A stretch of DNA of 64,000 nucleotides from Mesorhizobium sp. (GTDB taxonomy: Bacteria; Pseudomonadota; Alphaproteobacteria; Rhizobiales; Rhizobiaceae), in assembly GCF_023954305.1 (NCBI RefSeq), contig NZ_JAMLIG010000001.1, positions 1,364,001-1,428,000 of the forward strand, written 5' to 3'. The notes beneath the pieces were generated by a model. The model was not told where the DNA came from. It ran no database searches and worked only from the letters and a program-made list of their open reading frames with translations. The translations under genes were made by a program, and so were the position numbers. This document shows positions 34,631 to 43,835 of the stretch, piece by piece. How positions within the stretch are numbered: the first letter of the stretch is position 1; each line of letters begins with the position of its first letter.

Positions 34631-35117
34631 CGTCACCGGTGCGGGAGGCGCATCGGCCCTTCTCGCTCGCTTGCCCGACCTCACTTTCAAGCGTGTTTTC
34701 GATGCGCCGATCGCGCTCGTCTTCAAGGCCTGGACCGACCCGCTGCAGGTCGCCGCATGGTGGGGGCCGCACGGCTTCTCCAATCCGTTCGCGGCGATCG
34801 AGCCCCATCCGGGCGGGAGGTTCCACGTGCACATGCAGGCACCGGACGGGACGATCCAGCCGATGGGCGGACATTTCGAGGAGATCGAAGCGCCGAACAG
34901 GATGGTCTTCGTGACGACGCTCTGCGACGAACACGGCTCGATCGGCATCGAGACCGTCCACACGGTGACCCTCGTCGGTCGGGGCGCGCGCACCGACATG
35001 ATTCTGCAGTCGCGGATGGTCTACGCCGCGCCGTGCATGCTTGCCGATGTCGGCGGCATGGAGGGAGGCTGGAGCCAGAGCCTCGAGCGGCTCGACGCAA
35101 TCCTCAAGGCGATCTGA
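34614..35117 (+). CDS. SRPBCC (AHSA1-like) domain protein
   Basis: A 167-residue protein of the START/Bet v1-like fold with a hydrophobic cavity. Visible motifs are LTFKRVFDAPIALVFKAWTDP (about 23-43), WWGPHGF, GGRFHVHM and the C-terminal GMEGGWSQSLERLDAIL. Such proteins follow ArsR regulators in many Rhizobiales, and their ligands are mostly unknown. It overlaps the ArsR gene by 17 bases and is followed 52 bases later by a VOC gene, so the three may be one unit. Confidence 0.88.
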   Translation: MEANIDVTGAGGASALLARLPDLTFKRVFDAPIALVFKAWTDPLQVAAWWGPHGFSNPFAAIEPHPGGRFHVHMQAPDGTIQPMGGHFEEIEAPNRMVFVTTLCDEHGSIGIETVHTVTLVGRGARTDMILQSRMVYAAPCMLADVGGMEGGWSQSLERLDAILKAI

Positions 35118-35169
35118 CCGCCGGAACCGGGATGCGCCACGCCTTTGGCCCGACACAAGGAGGAATCCG

Positions 35170-35583
35170 ATGAAAGCCGATATCTACATCTTCTTCGACA
35201 GCAACTGCCGCGAAGCTTTCGCCTTCTACGAGAGGCTCGGCATCGGCACGATCCAGGACATGATGACCAACAAGGATGCCCCTCCCGGCCAGGAATACGA
35301 TCCGGCGCGCGCCGACAATATCATGCACGCCACGCTGAGGATCGGCGAGTCGACCGTGATGGCGTCGGACATGCCAGAGGGCTGGTACAAGAAGCCGCAG
35401 GGCTACAACATCTATCTCCCTGCTCCCACCGTCGCGGAGGCGGAGCGGCTGTTCGCCGCGCTGTCCGAGGGCGGCGAGATCCAGATGCCGCTAGAAAAGA
35501 CCTTCTGGGCCGAGCGCTTCGGCGCCTGCGTCGACCGCTTCGGCATCCCCTGGATGATCGGCGTTGACCCGCAGCCTGCGTGA
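35170..35583 (+). CDS. VOC-family protein (PhnB/YjdN-like)
   Basis: A 137-residue protein of the glyoxalase/bleomycin resistance fold. It begins MKADIYIFFDSNCREAFAFYERL, has the paired beta-alpha-beta units and ends FGIPWMIGVD, as in PhnB-type proteins. The second metal position His of true glyoxalases is not evident, so catalytic function is uncertain. ATG 35170 has AAGGAGG before it and is preferred to an in-frame reading from 35041 that overlaps the SRPBCC gene. It is the third gene of the ArsR-SRPBCC-VOC set. Confidence 0.85.
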   Translation: MKADIYIFFDSNCREAFAFYERLGIGTIQDMMTNKDAPPGQEYDPARADNIMHATLRIGESTVMASDMPEGWYKKPQGYNIYLPAPTVAEAERLFAALSEGGEIQMPLEKTFWAERFGACVDRFGIPWMIGVDPQPA

Positions 35584-35650
35584 TCCGGTAGCGCCGGAAC
35601 CGAGGAGAAGAACCAGGCCGCTTGCGCTAAGAACCAAGCCCGCCGCCAGC

Positions 35651-35952
35651 CACGAACTGAGGAGCGTGCGCATCTACGACGCGCCGCGCGCGCTGGTGTT
35701 CCGGATGTGGGGCGGAGCCGGAACATATGTGCGAGTGTGGAGCTGTTCGCGCGATATGGCCATTCCCGAGGCGACCGGCGGACCGACAGGCCACGGACGA
35801 CCGTCACGGTCAGTTCCGAGGACGCGTCGGACGGCTAGACGAAGCTGACGCTGCATCAGGGCGACGTCTGCAACGTGGCGGTGCGCGATGGCCATGGAGC
35901 CGGTTGGACGGAATCGCTCGACAAGCTCGGCGCCCACCTGAGGTGGGTGTCG
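35651..35952 (+). pseudogene. Remnant of an SRPBCC (AHSA1-like) gene
   Basis: Fragments of a second SRPBCC gene can be read in two frames. The start (35651-35710) gives HELRSVRIYDAPRALVFRMW, matching the N-terminal motif of the family. After a loss of about 60-80 codons, another frame (35788-35952) gives TTVTVSSEDASDG, an in-frame TAG at 35836-35838, then TKLTLHQGD and GHGAGWTESLDKLGAHL, the C-terminal motif. A deletion, a frameshift and a stop show decay. It follows the intact ArsR-SRPBCC-VOC genes and is probably an old duplicate. The 35584-36053 stretch holds nothing else. Confidence 0.8.
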
Positions 35953-36053
35953 GAAGCGCTCGCCGAGCAAGCCCGGAGACGGCGAATCCGAAGGCTGACA
36001 TGCATCCTTCGCAGGCTTCGCGCGTTGTCGCGCGCGAGATCTAAGGGGATGAC

Positions 36054-37007
36054 ATGGCAGCGAAACAGAAGAAGCCGGTACGCGCGCGTCGAGTGCGTGA
36101 GCTCCAGTCCGTGGTCGACGACATCGTCGCGGAGATGAAGGTCGTCGACTCGTTCGGCAGGGCCGCGAGCCATGTCGAAGGCCTTGGCGAGTTCGAGACC
36201 GGAGAGTTCGGCATCGCAGTTGTCACGGCGGATGGCACGCTTGTCACGGGTGGGAAGGCGGATCATCCGTTCCCCCTGCAGAGCATCTCCAAGGTCTTCG
36301 CCTACACACTGGCGCTCCGGTCTGACACCGAGGCGATCCTGAAGCGGGTCGGCCGCGAGCCGTCGGGCGATCCGTTCAACTCCATCGTCGACCTCGAACG
36401 TCACAAGGGCATCCCGCGAAATCCCTACATCAATTCCGGCGCGCTGGTGGTGATCGACGCTCTGCTTACCCGTCCGAAGGGCCACGGCGGCCCGAAGACT
36501 GTCCGCGCCATGCTCGAGGACGAGGTCGGCGAAACGCTCGGGCGCATGGGCGATATCGTCGAGGCGGACGGCGAGACGGCGGGATTTCACAACCGAGCGC
36601 ATGCCAGCCTCGCCAAGGGCTACAAGAACCTGGAGAGCAAGGTCGAGGACGTCATGCGCGCCTATGTCGAGAACTGCGCGATCTGCCTCGATTGCCGTCA
36701 GCTGGCTCTCGCCGGCCGCTACCTGATGCGCAGCCGCTCCGGCGCGTCCGATGAGGATGCGCGGCTCGCCCGGCGCGTCAACGCGCTGATGATGACCTGC
36801 GGCATGTATGACGGCTCGGGCGAATTCGCCTTCCGCGCCGGACTGCCCGCCAAGAGCGGCGTCGGCGGCGGCATCCTGGCGATTGCGCCCGGCAAGGCCT
36901 CGATCGCCACCTGGTCGCCCGGCCTCGACGACAATGGCAACTCGGTGCTCGGCATGCTGGCGCTGGAACGCCTCGCCGAACAGATGGAATGGTCGGTGTT
37001 CGGCTAA
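36054..37007 (+). CDS. glsA: Glutaminase A
   Basis: A 317-residue serine-dependent glutaminase that hydrolyses glutamine to glutamate and ammonia. The catalytic pair of the beta-lactamase-like fold is SISK (residues 77-80, Ser77 and Lys80). Other conserved pieces are NPYINSGALVV, the Tyr-bearing CGMYDGSGEFAF segment and the GVGGGI loop (about 277-282). A basic N-terminal extension of about 14 residues precedes the core. ATG 36054 follows AAGGGGATG. It is monocistronic, facing the converging MFS gene 10 bases away. Confidence 0.94.
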   Translation: MAAKQKKPVRARRVRELQSVVDDIVAEMKVVDSFGRAASHVEGLGEFETGEFGIAVVTADGTLVTGGKADHPFPLQSISKVFAYTLALRSDTEAILKRVGREPSGDPFNSIVDLERHKGIPRNPYINSGALVVIDALLTRPKGHGGPKTVRAMLEDEVGETLGRMGDIVEADGETAGFHNRAHASLAKGYKNLESKVEDVMRAYVENCAICLDCRQLALAGRYLMRSRSGASDEDARLARRVNALMMTCGMYDGSGEFAFRAGLPAKSGVGGGILAIAPGKASIATWSPGLDDNGNSVLGMLALERLAEQMEWSVFG

Positions 37008-37017
37008 GGCAGACCGA

Positions 37018-38181
37018 TCAGCCGCGGCGCCCGAGCCGGCCCGTCCACCACACCGTCGCAAGCGCAAGGATCAGCGCAGCGGTAGCCATCCAGCCCATCG
37101 TCCGCAGCAGGCCGGCATCGAACATGACGCCGCCGAGCGCCGAGCCTACGGCCTGGCCGACATAGATCGAGGAAGAATTGAGCGCGATCGCCGCGCCCGC
37201 GAGCGCCGGGGCGGCTCCGGCCAATCGGGCCTGCTGCATCGAGTTCGAGGCTGCGAAGCCGAGGCCCCAGATCGCGGAGGCCACCAAAACGAGCGCGATC
37301 GTGTCGACCACCAGGCTCCACAAGGCGGCACCGGCCATCATCGCGCCGAAGAAGACCAGCGAGGTCCTCAACATCCCTAGCGAGCCGACAATGCGAGACG
37401 CGACGATGTTGCCGAGGAACCCCGCAATACCGAACACGGCAAAGGCAATGGCGATCTCGGACGAGGTCGCTCCGGCCATCTTCGCAAGCAGCGGGCCGAA
37501 GAACGGAAAAACGACGAACTGCCCGGTTGCCGACAGGGTGGTGACGGCGAGGAGCGCAAGGACGAGCCGGTCGGAAAAGAGGCTGCCCCAGCTCCTGAGC
37601 GACATGGCCGCACCCTTCAGGCCCGACGGCACTGACACCGCCACCGCCGCGGTCGCGGCGAATCCGACCAGGGCCAGGCCCCAATGCACGCCGCGCCAGC
37701 CGTGTTCGGACGCGAACCAGGCGGCAACCGGCAGGCCGGCCGCGGCCGCCAGGGACCAGCCGAGGAATATGAAGGTAATCGCGCCGGGCCGCTCCTTCTC
37801 CGGCACCATCATGGCGATCGCGCTCGCCGCCTGTGGCGTATAGACGGCCGCAAACGCCATCGCCACGATGCGCACGGCCACTAGGAGGCCGAGATTCGGG
37901 GCGAGCGCAGAGGCGATGTGGCTCGCGGACAGCCCGGCAAGCGCGATCGTTAGGAGCCACCGGCGGTCCGTCGCCGCCGTGCCCCAGGCGACGAGCGGCG
38001 AACCGATGCACAGCACCACGGCGCCGAAGGTCAAAAGCAGCGCCGCGCTCGTCACCGAGACGCCGAGGTCGGCGGAAAGCGGACCGACCATGCCGGCCGG
38101 CGCGATGACCGACATGCCGATGAGGAAATTGCCGGCCAACAAGGCGAAGGCCGCCGCACGGGATGTCATTCGAGGTTCCAT
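37018..38181 (-). CDS. Major facilitator superfamily transporter
   Basis: A 387-residue membrane protein with about twelve hydrophobic helices. It begins TSRAAAFALLAGNFLIGMSVIAPAGMVGPLS and has the MFS motif-A-like loop and a PQAASAIAMMVPEKERPGAI segment typical of drug/arabinose efflux permeases (YdhP/AraJ-like). Substrate is unknown. The start may be ATG 38181 or ATG 38169, four codons later. It follows the isocitrate-lyase-like gene by 25 bases on the same strand, so both may be in one transcript. Confidence 0.87.
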   Translation of the reverse strand: MEPRMTSRAAAFALLAGNFLIGMSVIAPAGMVGPLSADLGVSVTSAALLLTFGAVVLCIGSPLVAWGTAATDRRWLLTIALAGLSASHIASALAPNLGLLVAVRIVAMAFAAVYTPQAASAIAMMVPEKERPGAITFIFLGWSLAAAAGLPVAAWFASEHGWRGVHWGLALVGFAATAAVAVSVPSGLKGAAMSLRSWGSLFSDRLVLALLAVTTLSATGQFVVFPFFGPLLAKMAGATSSEIAIAFAVFGIAGFLGNIVASRIVGSLGMLRTSLVFFGAMMAGAALWSLVVDTIALVLVASAIWGLGFAASNSMQQARLAGAAPALAGAAIALNSSSIYVGQAVGSALGGVMFDAGLLRTMGWMATAALILALATVWWTGRLGRRG

Positions 38182-38206
38182 TCGATGGGGTCTAAGCGAA
38201 ACAGGA

Positions 38207-39052
38207 CTATGTTCGATTGCCATCCGGGGCGAACAGCTTCTGCAGCTCGCCGAACGGCATTCCCTCCCTGGCATAGTCGAACGTGCCCTGCTCCAGCATT
38301 TCGAGCGCCGCGCGGCGCACCGCGCCGAATGCGGCGGCGGAGAGCTTCGAGCCGACAGAAATGCGCTTCACGCCGGCTCCGCGCAGCGCCTCGACCGAAA
38401 AGCCCGCGATCGCCAGCACATTGACCGGCCGCGACACCGAGGCGCAGACCGTCCTCACCGTCTCGATGTCGGCGAGGGCCGGCGCATAGAGCACGTCGGC
38501 GCCGGCCTTCTCGAAGGCCTGCAGGCGGCGGATCGTGTCGTCGAGATCCTCGATCCCACAGAGAAAATTCTCCGCCCGGGCGGTGAAGACGAAATCGCGC
38601 TTCAGCGACCGCGCAGCCTCGACGGCCGCCGCGACCCGCTCCACGGCGAGCGAGAAGTCGTAGATCGGCTTGTCCCGGTCGCCGGTCGAATCCTCGATCG
38701 AGCAGCCGGCAAGACCTGCCGCCTCGGCGGCGAAGATCGTCTCGGCAGCACTTTCGGGACTGTCGCCCTTGCCCTTCTCGAGATCGGCCGAGACGGGCAC
38801 ATCGACGGCGGCTGCCAGTTCCTTGCAATGCGCGATCATCTCGGGGAAGCCGACCGCGCCGTCGGCCAGCCCGCGCGAGAAGGCGTAGCCGGCGCTCGTC
38901 GTCGCAAGAGCTGGATAGCCGAGCGACACGAGCAGCCGCGCGGTGCCGATATCCCACGGATTGGGGATGACGAACGTCGTCTCGTGCAGCGCCCGGAACC
39001 GGGCTCCCTTTTCGGCGTCCACCGCAGCCTCCGAGCTAGTGTCTAAGGCCAT
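38207..39052 (-). CDS. Isocitrate lyase/phosphoenolpyruvate mutase family protein
   Basis: A 281-residue member of the ICL/PEPM barrel family, which cleaves or forms C-C or C-P bonds of small carboxylates. Visible elements are ETTFVIPNPWDIGTARLL near the N-terminus, SADLEKGKGDSPESAAET (shown in part) with metal-binding residues, GCSIEDSTGD and FTARAENFL. The short length and lack of the isocitrate lyase KKCGH loop argue against true isocitrate lyase. Oxaloacetate hydrolase, methylisocitrate lyase-like or other activities are possible. ATG 39052 is the first in-frame start after the divergent region; longer readings are shadows. Confidence 0.85.
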   Translation of the reverse strand: MALDTSSEAAVDAEKGARFRALHETTFVIPNPWDIGTARLLVSLGYPALATTSAGYAFSRGLADGAVGFPEMIAHCKELAAAVDVPVSADLEKGKGDSPESAAETIFAAEAAGLAGCSIEDSTGDRDKPIYDFSLAVERVAAAVEAARSLKRDFVFTARAENFLCGIEDLDDTIRRLQAFEKAGADVLYAPALADIETVRTVCASVSRPVNVLAIAGFSVEALRGAGVKRISVGSKLSAAAFGAVRRAALEMLEQGTFDYAREGMPFGELQKLFAPDGNRT

Positions 39053-39305
39053 TCTAGGATCGTCGACGATCGGCGGCAAACCGTCCCGGTTGGTCCAGCC
39101 GCAGGCTCCTGACAAGGAGGCCAGCATACGCCCCACTGACAACGACCATGTTAATTCGGTGCCTCCCTGTCGCGATCCTTTCCGAACTCCGCTATGCAGA
39201 GCGTGAAGCATTCCGGCGGAGCCAGCCTGTCCGAAATGGACATGCGCGCGCGTAGCATTGAAAGATATCACCTGATGTCGGCAAAAAGCGGCCCTTAGGC
39301 TTGGG

Positions 39306-39590
39306 ATGAAGCGAGCGTTTCTCTTCGGGCTCACGGCCCAGTTGGTCATTGTCGGCGTGATCTTTCTCGTTTTCAATGATCTTATGCTCCCGATGACGCG
39401 GTCGCCGCTCATTGGCATTGCCGCATTGGGCTTTGCTGCCGTGTGCGCCCTCTTCGCCTGGAGGGCCACTCCGCATCCGTCCTGGCCGGTCAAGATTGGG
39501 ATGTGGATTGCCGGGTTCCTTGCCCTCTTCGTGGCAATCCCGATCGTAGAGATCGTCGTCGTGCTGATCATTCCTCTTGTCTCCGACTGA
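39306..39590 (+). CDS. Small membrane protein, function unknown
   Basis: A 94-residue protein with three hydrophobic stretches (about residues 6-25, 35-52, 63-90) and few charged residues. It begins MKRAFLFGLTAQLVIVG. The binding site before ATG 39306 is weak (TAGGCTTGGG). It resembles no family I recognise. It sits 76 bases upstream of prfC on the same strand. Composition and a clean stop support a gene, but homologues would be needed to be sure. The 253 bases before it show nothing else. Confidence 0.5.
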   Translation: MKRAFLFGLTAQLVIVGVIFLVFNDLMLPMTRSPLIGIAALGFAAVCALFAWRATPHPSWPVKIGMWIAGFLALFVAIPIVEIVVVLIIPLVSD

Positions 39591-39666
39591 CGGGCTGCCG
39601 CCGACGGCCTTGCTCGACAGCCCGGCACCATTTTGTTAGAAGCCGGCCCCGAACGGAAATCCATCC

Positions 39667-41256
39667 ATGACCGAGACGATCAAGGACGCCGTCGCCCGGC
39701 GCCGCACATTCGCGATCATCGCGCACCCGGACGCCGGCAAGACGACGCTGACGGAGAAGCTGCTGCTCTTCGGCGGCGCGATCCAGCTCGCCGGCGAGGT
39801 GAAGGCCAAGAAAGACCGGATGAACACCCGTTCCGACTGGATGAAGATCGAGCGCGAGCGCGGCATCTCGGTCGTCACCTCGGTGATGACGTTCGAATAC
39901 GGCGACAACGTCTTCAACCTGCTCGACACGCCGGGCCACGAGGATTTCGCCGACGACACCTACCGCACGCTTTCGGCCGTGGACTCGGCCGTCATGGTCA
40001 TCGACGCGGCGAAGGGCATCGAGCCGCGCACGCTGAAGCTGTTCGAGGTCTGCCGCCTGCGCGACATCCCGATCGTCACCTTCGTCAACAAGATGGACCG
40101 CGAGGCACGCAATACGTTCGAGATCCTCGACGAGATCGAAGCCAAGCTCGCCCTTGACACCGCGCCGATGACATGGCCGATCGGCCAGGGCCGCACCTTC
40201 TCCGGCACCTACCACCTGCCGACCAATTCGGTGCGCAAGGGCGACGATGAGATGGAACGTACGCCGGTCAACGGGCCGGATTCCAACCGCGTCGCGGGGC
40301 TCCTGCCGATCAACGAGCAGGAAGCCTTCATCGAGGAGCTGGAGCTCGCCCGCGAGGCCTGCAAGCCCTTCGACCGCCAGGCCTTCCTCGAAGGACATCT
40401 GACACCGGTCTATTTCGGCTCGGCGCTCAGGAATTTCGGCGTGCGCGACCTGATCGAGGCGCTGGGCGCATTTGCCCCGCCGCCGCGCGACCAGGAGGCG
40501 GATACGCGCGTTGTGCACGCCACGGAGCCGGAGATGAGCGCCTTCGTGTTCAAGATCCAGGCCAACATGGACCCCAACCATCGTGACCGCATCGCCTTCG
40601 TGCGGGTCTGCTCGGGCGAGTTGAAGCGCGGCATGAAGGCCAAGCTGGTGCGCACCGGCAAGCAGATGTCGCTGTCGGCGCCACAATTCTTCTTTGCCCG
40701 CTCGCGCATCACCGCCGACGAGGCCTATGCCGGCGACGTTGTGGGAATTCCCAATCACGGCACGCTGAGGATCGGCGACACGCTGACCGAAGGCGAGGAG
40801 ATCCTGTTCCGCGGTGTGCCGAACTTCGCGCCGGAAATCCTGCGCCGCGTGCGCCTTGGCGATCCGATGAAGGCGAAGAAGCTCAAGGAAGCGTTGCAGC
40901 AGATGGCCGAGGAGGGCGTCGTTCAGCTGTTCTCGCCCGAGGACGGCTCGCCGGCGATCGTCGGCGTCGTCGGCGCGCTGCAGCTCGACGTGTTGAAGGA
41001 GCGGCTCGCCGCCGAATACGGCCTGCCGGTCGACTTCGAGATCGCCCGCTTCACCGTCTGCCGCTGGATCGACGCCGACAGTCCGGCGGAGCTTGCGCGC
41101 TTCATGGAGGCGCATCGCGGCGACATCGCCCGCGACCTCGACGGCGACCCCGTCTTCCTCGCCCAGCACGGTTTCGGCCTCAACTACGAAGCGGAACGCT
41201 GGAAGCAGATCAAGTTCACGGCGATCAAGGACTATCAGGTGCGGGAGGAGGCGTAG
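39667..41256 (+). CDS. prfC: Peptide chain release factor 3
   Basis: A 529-residue translational GTPase that ejects RF1/RF2 after peptide release. The P-loop HPDAGKTTL lies at residues 20-28, followed by the switch I region (RGISVVTSVM), DTPGHEDF (G3), NKMDRE (G4) and the SA-like G5. Domains II and III follow with the RF3 pattern (FVFKIQANMDPNHRDRIAFVRVCSG in part). The length matches RF3 and not EF-G. ATG 39667 is the family start. It is followed by a promoter and operator region for higBA. Confidence 0.96.
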   Translation: MTETIKDAVARRRTFAIIAHPDAGKTTLTEKLLLFGGAIQLAGEVKAKKDRMNTRSDWMKIERERGISVVTSVMTFEYGDNVFNLLDTPGHEDFADDTYRTLSAVDSAVMVIDAAKGIEPRTLKLFEVCRLRDIPIVTFVNKMDREARNTFEILDEIEAKLALDTAPMTWPIGQGRTFSGTYHLPTNSVRKGDDEMERTPVNGPDSNRVAGLLPINEQEAFIEELELAREACKPFDRQAFLEGHLTPVYFGSALRNFGVRDLIEALGAFAPPPRDQEADTRVVHATEPEMSAFVFKIQANMDPNHRDRIAFVRVCSGELKRGMKAKLVRTGKQMSLSAPQFFFARSRITADEAYAGDVVGIPNHGTLRIGDTLTEGEEILFRGVPNFAPEILRRVRLGDPMKAKKLKEALQQMAEEGVVQLFSPEDGSPAIVGVVGALQLDVLKERLAAEYGLPVDFEIARFTVCRWIDADSPAELARFMEAHRGDIARDLDGDPVFLAQHGFGLNYEAERWKQIKFTAIKDYQVREEA

Positions 41257-41263
41257 ACGCGGC

Positions 41264-41304
41264 GTCAAGTGAGACTTGACAGATCCCGCGTCAAGTATTA
41301 TTTT
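41264..41304 (+). promoter_or_regulatory. Promoter and operator of higBA
   Basis: GTCAAGT-GAG-ACTTGAC (41264-41280) is a perfect palindrome. Its end overlaps a consensus -35 box TTGACA (41276-41281), which is 17 bases before TATTTT (41299-41304). GCGTCAAGT recurs at 41262-41270 and 41288-41296 as a direct repeat, one copy lying in the spacer. A repressor bound here would block RNA polymerase, as expected for HigA-type autoregulation. Confidence 0.65.
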
Positions 41305-41329
41305 ACAAATCCTCGATCGTGAGGACCTG

Positions 41330-41378
41330 CCAATTGTGGCAACAAAAGGAGATGCCCATGCTTTTGTCGCTCAATTGG
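41330..41378 (+). promoter_or_regulatory. Predicted leader hairpin before higB
   Basis: CCAATTG (41330-41336) pairs with CAATTGG (41372-41378), and ACAAAAG (41342-41348) with CTTTTGT (41361-41367). The two collinear stems would fold the mRNA leader just before the higB start at 41389 and bury GGAG-type sequences. A 20-codon or so reading frame starts at 41358 inside it, after AAAGGAG. A role in translational control is possible. Confidence 0.4.
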
Positions 41379-41388
41379 AGAAATTGCG

Positions 41389-41667
41389 ATGATCGTTTCC
41401 TTTCGCAGCAGAGCGCTCCAGCGGTTTTGGGAACGCGATGACGAAACGGGCCTAAACCGGCAACACGTTGCGAAGATCGCTCGTATCCTGGATGCATTGG
41501 ATAGGTCACTGCGTGTCGAGCACATGAAGTTGCCCGGCTATCGCCTGCACAAGCTCGCCGGTTTCAATCCAGATCGCTGGTCTGTGTGGGTCAGCGGAAA
41601 CTGGCGGATAACCTTTTCATTTGAGGAGGGAGAAGCCTTGGCAGTCGACTATGAGGATTATCATTGA
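41389..41667 (+). CDS. higB: HigB-type toxin (RelE superfamily)
   Basis: A 92-residue toxin encoded before its antitoxin, the hallmark of higBA. It begins MIVSFRSRALQRFWERDDETGL and includes KIARILDALDRSLRVEHMKLPGYRLHKL (in part) and WSVWVSGNWRITFSFEEGEALAVDYEDYH (in part), the HigB/RelE pattern in which GNWRI and YEDYH end the fold. HigB cuts ribosome-bound mRNA. The preceding promoter and hairpin give two control layers. Its stop overlaps the possible TTG start of higA. Confidence 0.9.
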   Translation: MIVSFRSRALQRFWERDDETGLNRQHVAKIARILDALDRSLRVEHMKLPGYRLHKLAGFNPDRWSVWVSGNWRITFSFEEGEALAVDYEDYH

Positions 41668-42005
41668 GCATCAATGACATGACCCGGCGCGATATTCCGA
41701 TCCGTAACCCCAATCGCCCGCCCACTCATCCCGGCGCGATCTTGCGCGAGGACGTTTTGCCGGCGCTGGGCATGACCAAATCCGAGTTCGCAGCCGCCCT
41801 CGGCATTTCCCGTCAGATGCTGCACGGCCTGCTCACGGAGAAGCATGGCATTACCGCCGAGATGGCGGTCAAGCTCGGTCATGTGCTCGGCAACGGTCCC
41901 GGCATCTGGATCCGGATGCAGCAGGCCTACGACCTCTGGCATGCCGAGCGGAGCGTCGACACGTCGAAGCTCACCGTGCTGCATCACGGGCAGAGAGCGG
42001 CATAG
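41664..42005 (+). CDS. higA: HigA-type antitoxin (XRE/HTH family)
   Basis: A 113-residue antitoxin. Residues about 20-85 form the XRE helix-turn-helix (HPGAILREDVLPALGMTKSEFAAALGISRQMLHGLL in part), with the HigA-typical HPG start and GIWIRMQQAYDLWHAE segment. The start may be TTG 41664, overlapping the higB stop, or ATG 41679 five codons later. HigA neutralises HigB and represses the operon, probably at the palindrome and repeats near 41264-41296. Confidence 0.9.
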   Translation: MSINDMTRRDIPIRNPNRPPTHPGAILREDVLPALGMTKSEFAAALGISRQMLHGLLTEKHGITAEMAVKLGHVLGNGPGIWIRMQQAYDLWHAERSVDTSKLTVLHHGQRAA

Positions 42006-42082
42006 CGCGGCTTTCCGTCAGTGCGCATGTTTGCTGCCAACGCTCCCGATACCTTATGAGCAGTTAGGGCCGTGCTCAGAAC

Positions 42083-42520
42083 ATGACACCCAAAATCAGC
42101 AGCAAGGAAGCGGCAACGCGTGCGGCAGCGCGGGTCGGCGACGAGTTCCCCGAGCTCGCCGATCTCGCCTTCCTGCTCGATTCGCGCTGGCGCGTGCCGG
42201 TGATCGGCTTCCGCTTCGGGATCGACGCGGTGGCTGGCCTGCTCCCGGTCGTAGGCGACCTCGCGGTCGGTGCGATCTCGGCCCACATCATCCACAAGGC
42301 CTGGCGGCTCGGCGCCCCGCGGCGGCTGATCCTCCAGATGGCGGGCAACGCGGCGCTCGACGTTGCGGTCGGATCGATCCCGATCGCCGGCACGGTGTTC
42401 GACGTCTTCTTCAAGGCGAACAACGTCAATGTCCGGCTGCTGCGCGAGCACCTGGCGGCGCAGGGCAAGGCGCTTCCCCCGCCGCTCCCCGAACAGACCT
42501 CCGCGGCCGATCCCCGATAG
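42083..42520 (+). CDS. DUF4112-domain protein
   Basis: A 145-residue protein with two hydrophobic stretches (about residues 46-68 and 88-112) consistent with a small membrane protein. The DUF4112 core is visible: LLDSRWRVPVIGFRFGIDAVAGLLPVVGDL (in part) and AGNAALDVAVGSIPIAGTVFDVFFKANNVN (in part). The second half repeats the G-P-G-D pattern of the first. Function is not known. ATG 42083 has no strong binding site. It lies 77 bases after higA. Confidence 0.82.
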   Translation: MTPKISSKEAATRAAARVGDEFPELADLAFLLDSRWRVPVIGFRFGIDAVAGLLPVVGDLAVGAISAHIIHKAWRLGAPRRLILQMAGNAALDVAVGSIPIAGTVFDVFFKANNVNVRLLREHLAAQGKALPPPLPEQTSAADPR

Positions 42521-42702
42521 CCGGGACGCGGCATCTACGTTTCGATGCGCGCCGGATGGCGCCGGGAGAATTTTCTCCTCCATTTCGCCGGTCAACGAGA
42601 AACGGCTTCCAGTCGCGGCCCTTTCGATCGCGTTTCATGCTCTCGCGGGCGGGGCCGGCCCGGCCTATTCTCGCGGCCCGAGACAGCGAAGGAGGAAGTC
42701 CC

Positions 42703-43362
<660 letters not shown>

Positions 43363-43469
43363 CCGTCCTCCGCGAGTTTCTGACAGCAAGGCCGGCGCAT
43401 CGCGTCGGTCTTTTCCTCCACGCGAAACGAGAGGTTGCGTTTCTCGGGCCGGGGGATTAACTAAACTAC

Positions 43470-43811
43470 ATGGTTGAACAAACTGCACGCCTGGATGCCG
43501 TGTTCCATGCCCTGTCGGACGGCACCCGCCGCGGCATGCTGCAGGCGCTCGAGGGCGGCGAGAAGGCGATCAGCGACCTGGCGCGCCCCTATGCGATGAG
43601 CTTCGCCGGCGCGTCCAAGCATGTGAAGGTCCTCGAGCAGGCCGGTTTGGTGCGGCGGCGCATCTCGGGGCGGACGCACTATTGCAGCCTCGATGCCGCC
43701 CGCCTCAGGGAAGCCAACGAATGGCTGCGCCGCTACGAGCGTTTCTGGGGCGACCGGCTGGACATCCTTGACAGCCTGCTGCGGCAGGAGGACGAGGCAA
43801 ACGGCGCCTGA
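43470..43811 (+). CDS. ArsR-family winged-helix regulator
   Basis: A 113-residue regulator with the pattern HALSDGTRRGMLQALEGG, AISDLARPYAMSFAGASKHVKVLEQAGLV (in part) and the tail LRRYERFWGDRLDIL, the same class as the one at 34280. Members usually precede an SRPBCC gene, but here a convergent GNAT gene follows, so no partner is present. No metal-binding Cys motif is seen. ATG 43470 is 12 bases after a GGGGGA stretch. Confidence 0.88.
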   Translation: MVEQTARLDAVFHALSDGTRRGMLQALEGGEKAISDLARPYAMSFAGASKHVKVLEQAGLVRRRISGRTHYCSLDAARLREANEWLRRYERFWGDRLDILDSLLRQEDEANGA

Positions 43812-43835
43812 TCGCGCCCCCGCGAACCTTGCCGC

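Noticed and set aside
37018..38181. Start of the MFS gene at 38274
   Set aside because: The first 31 residues would lie in the end of the upstream lyase gene and have no membrane character.
38207..39052. Classical isocitrate lyase (aceA) pairing with glcB
   Set aside because: The protein is 281 residues and lacks the KKCGH active-site loop, so a glyoxylate-shunt role is not supported.
39568..41268. A 566-codon minus-strand frame opposite prfC
   Set aside because: It is the same antisense effect; prfC motifs are complete on the plus strand.
41358..41420. A functional leader peptide gene before higB
   Set aside because: It has AAAGGAG and ATG, but it is about 20 codons, overlaps higB and has no recognisable pattern. 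I mention it only as part of the leader structure.
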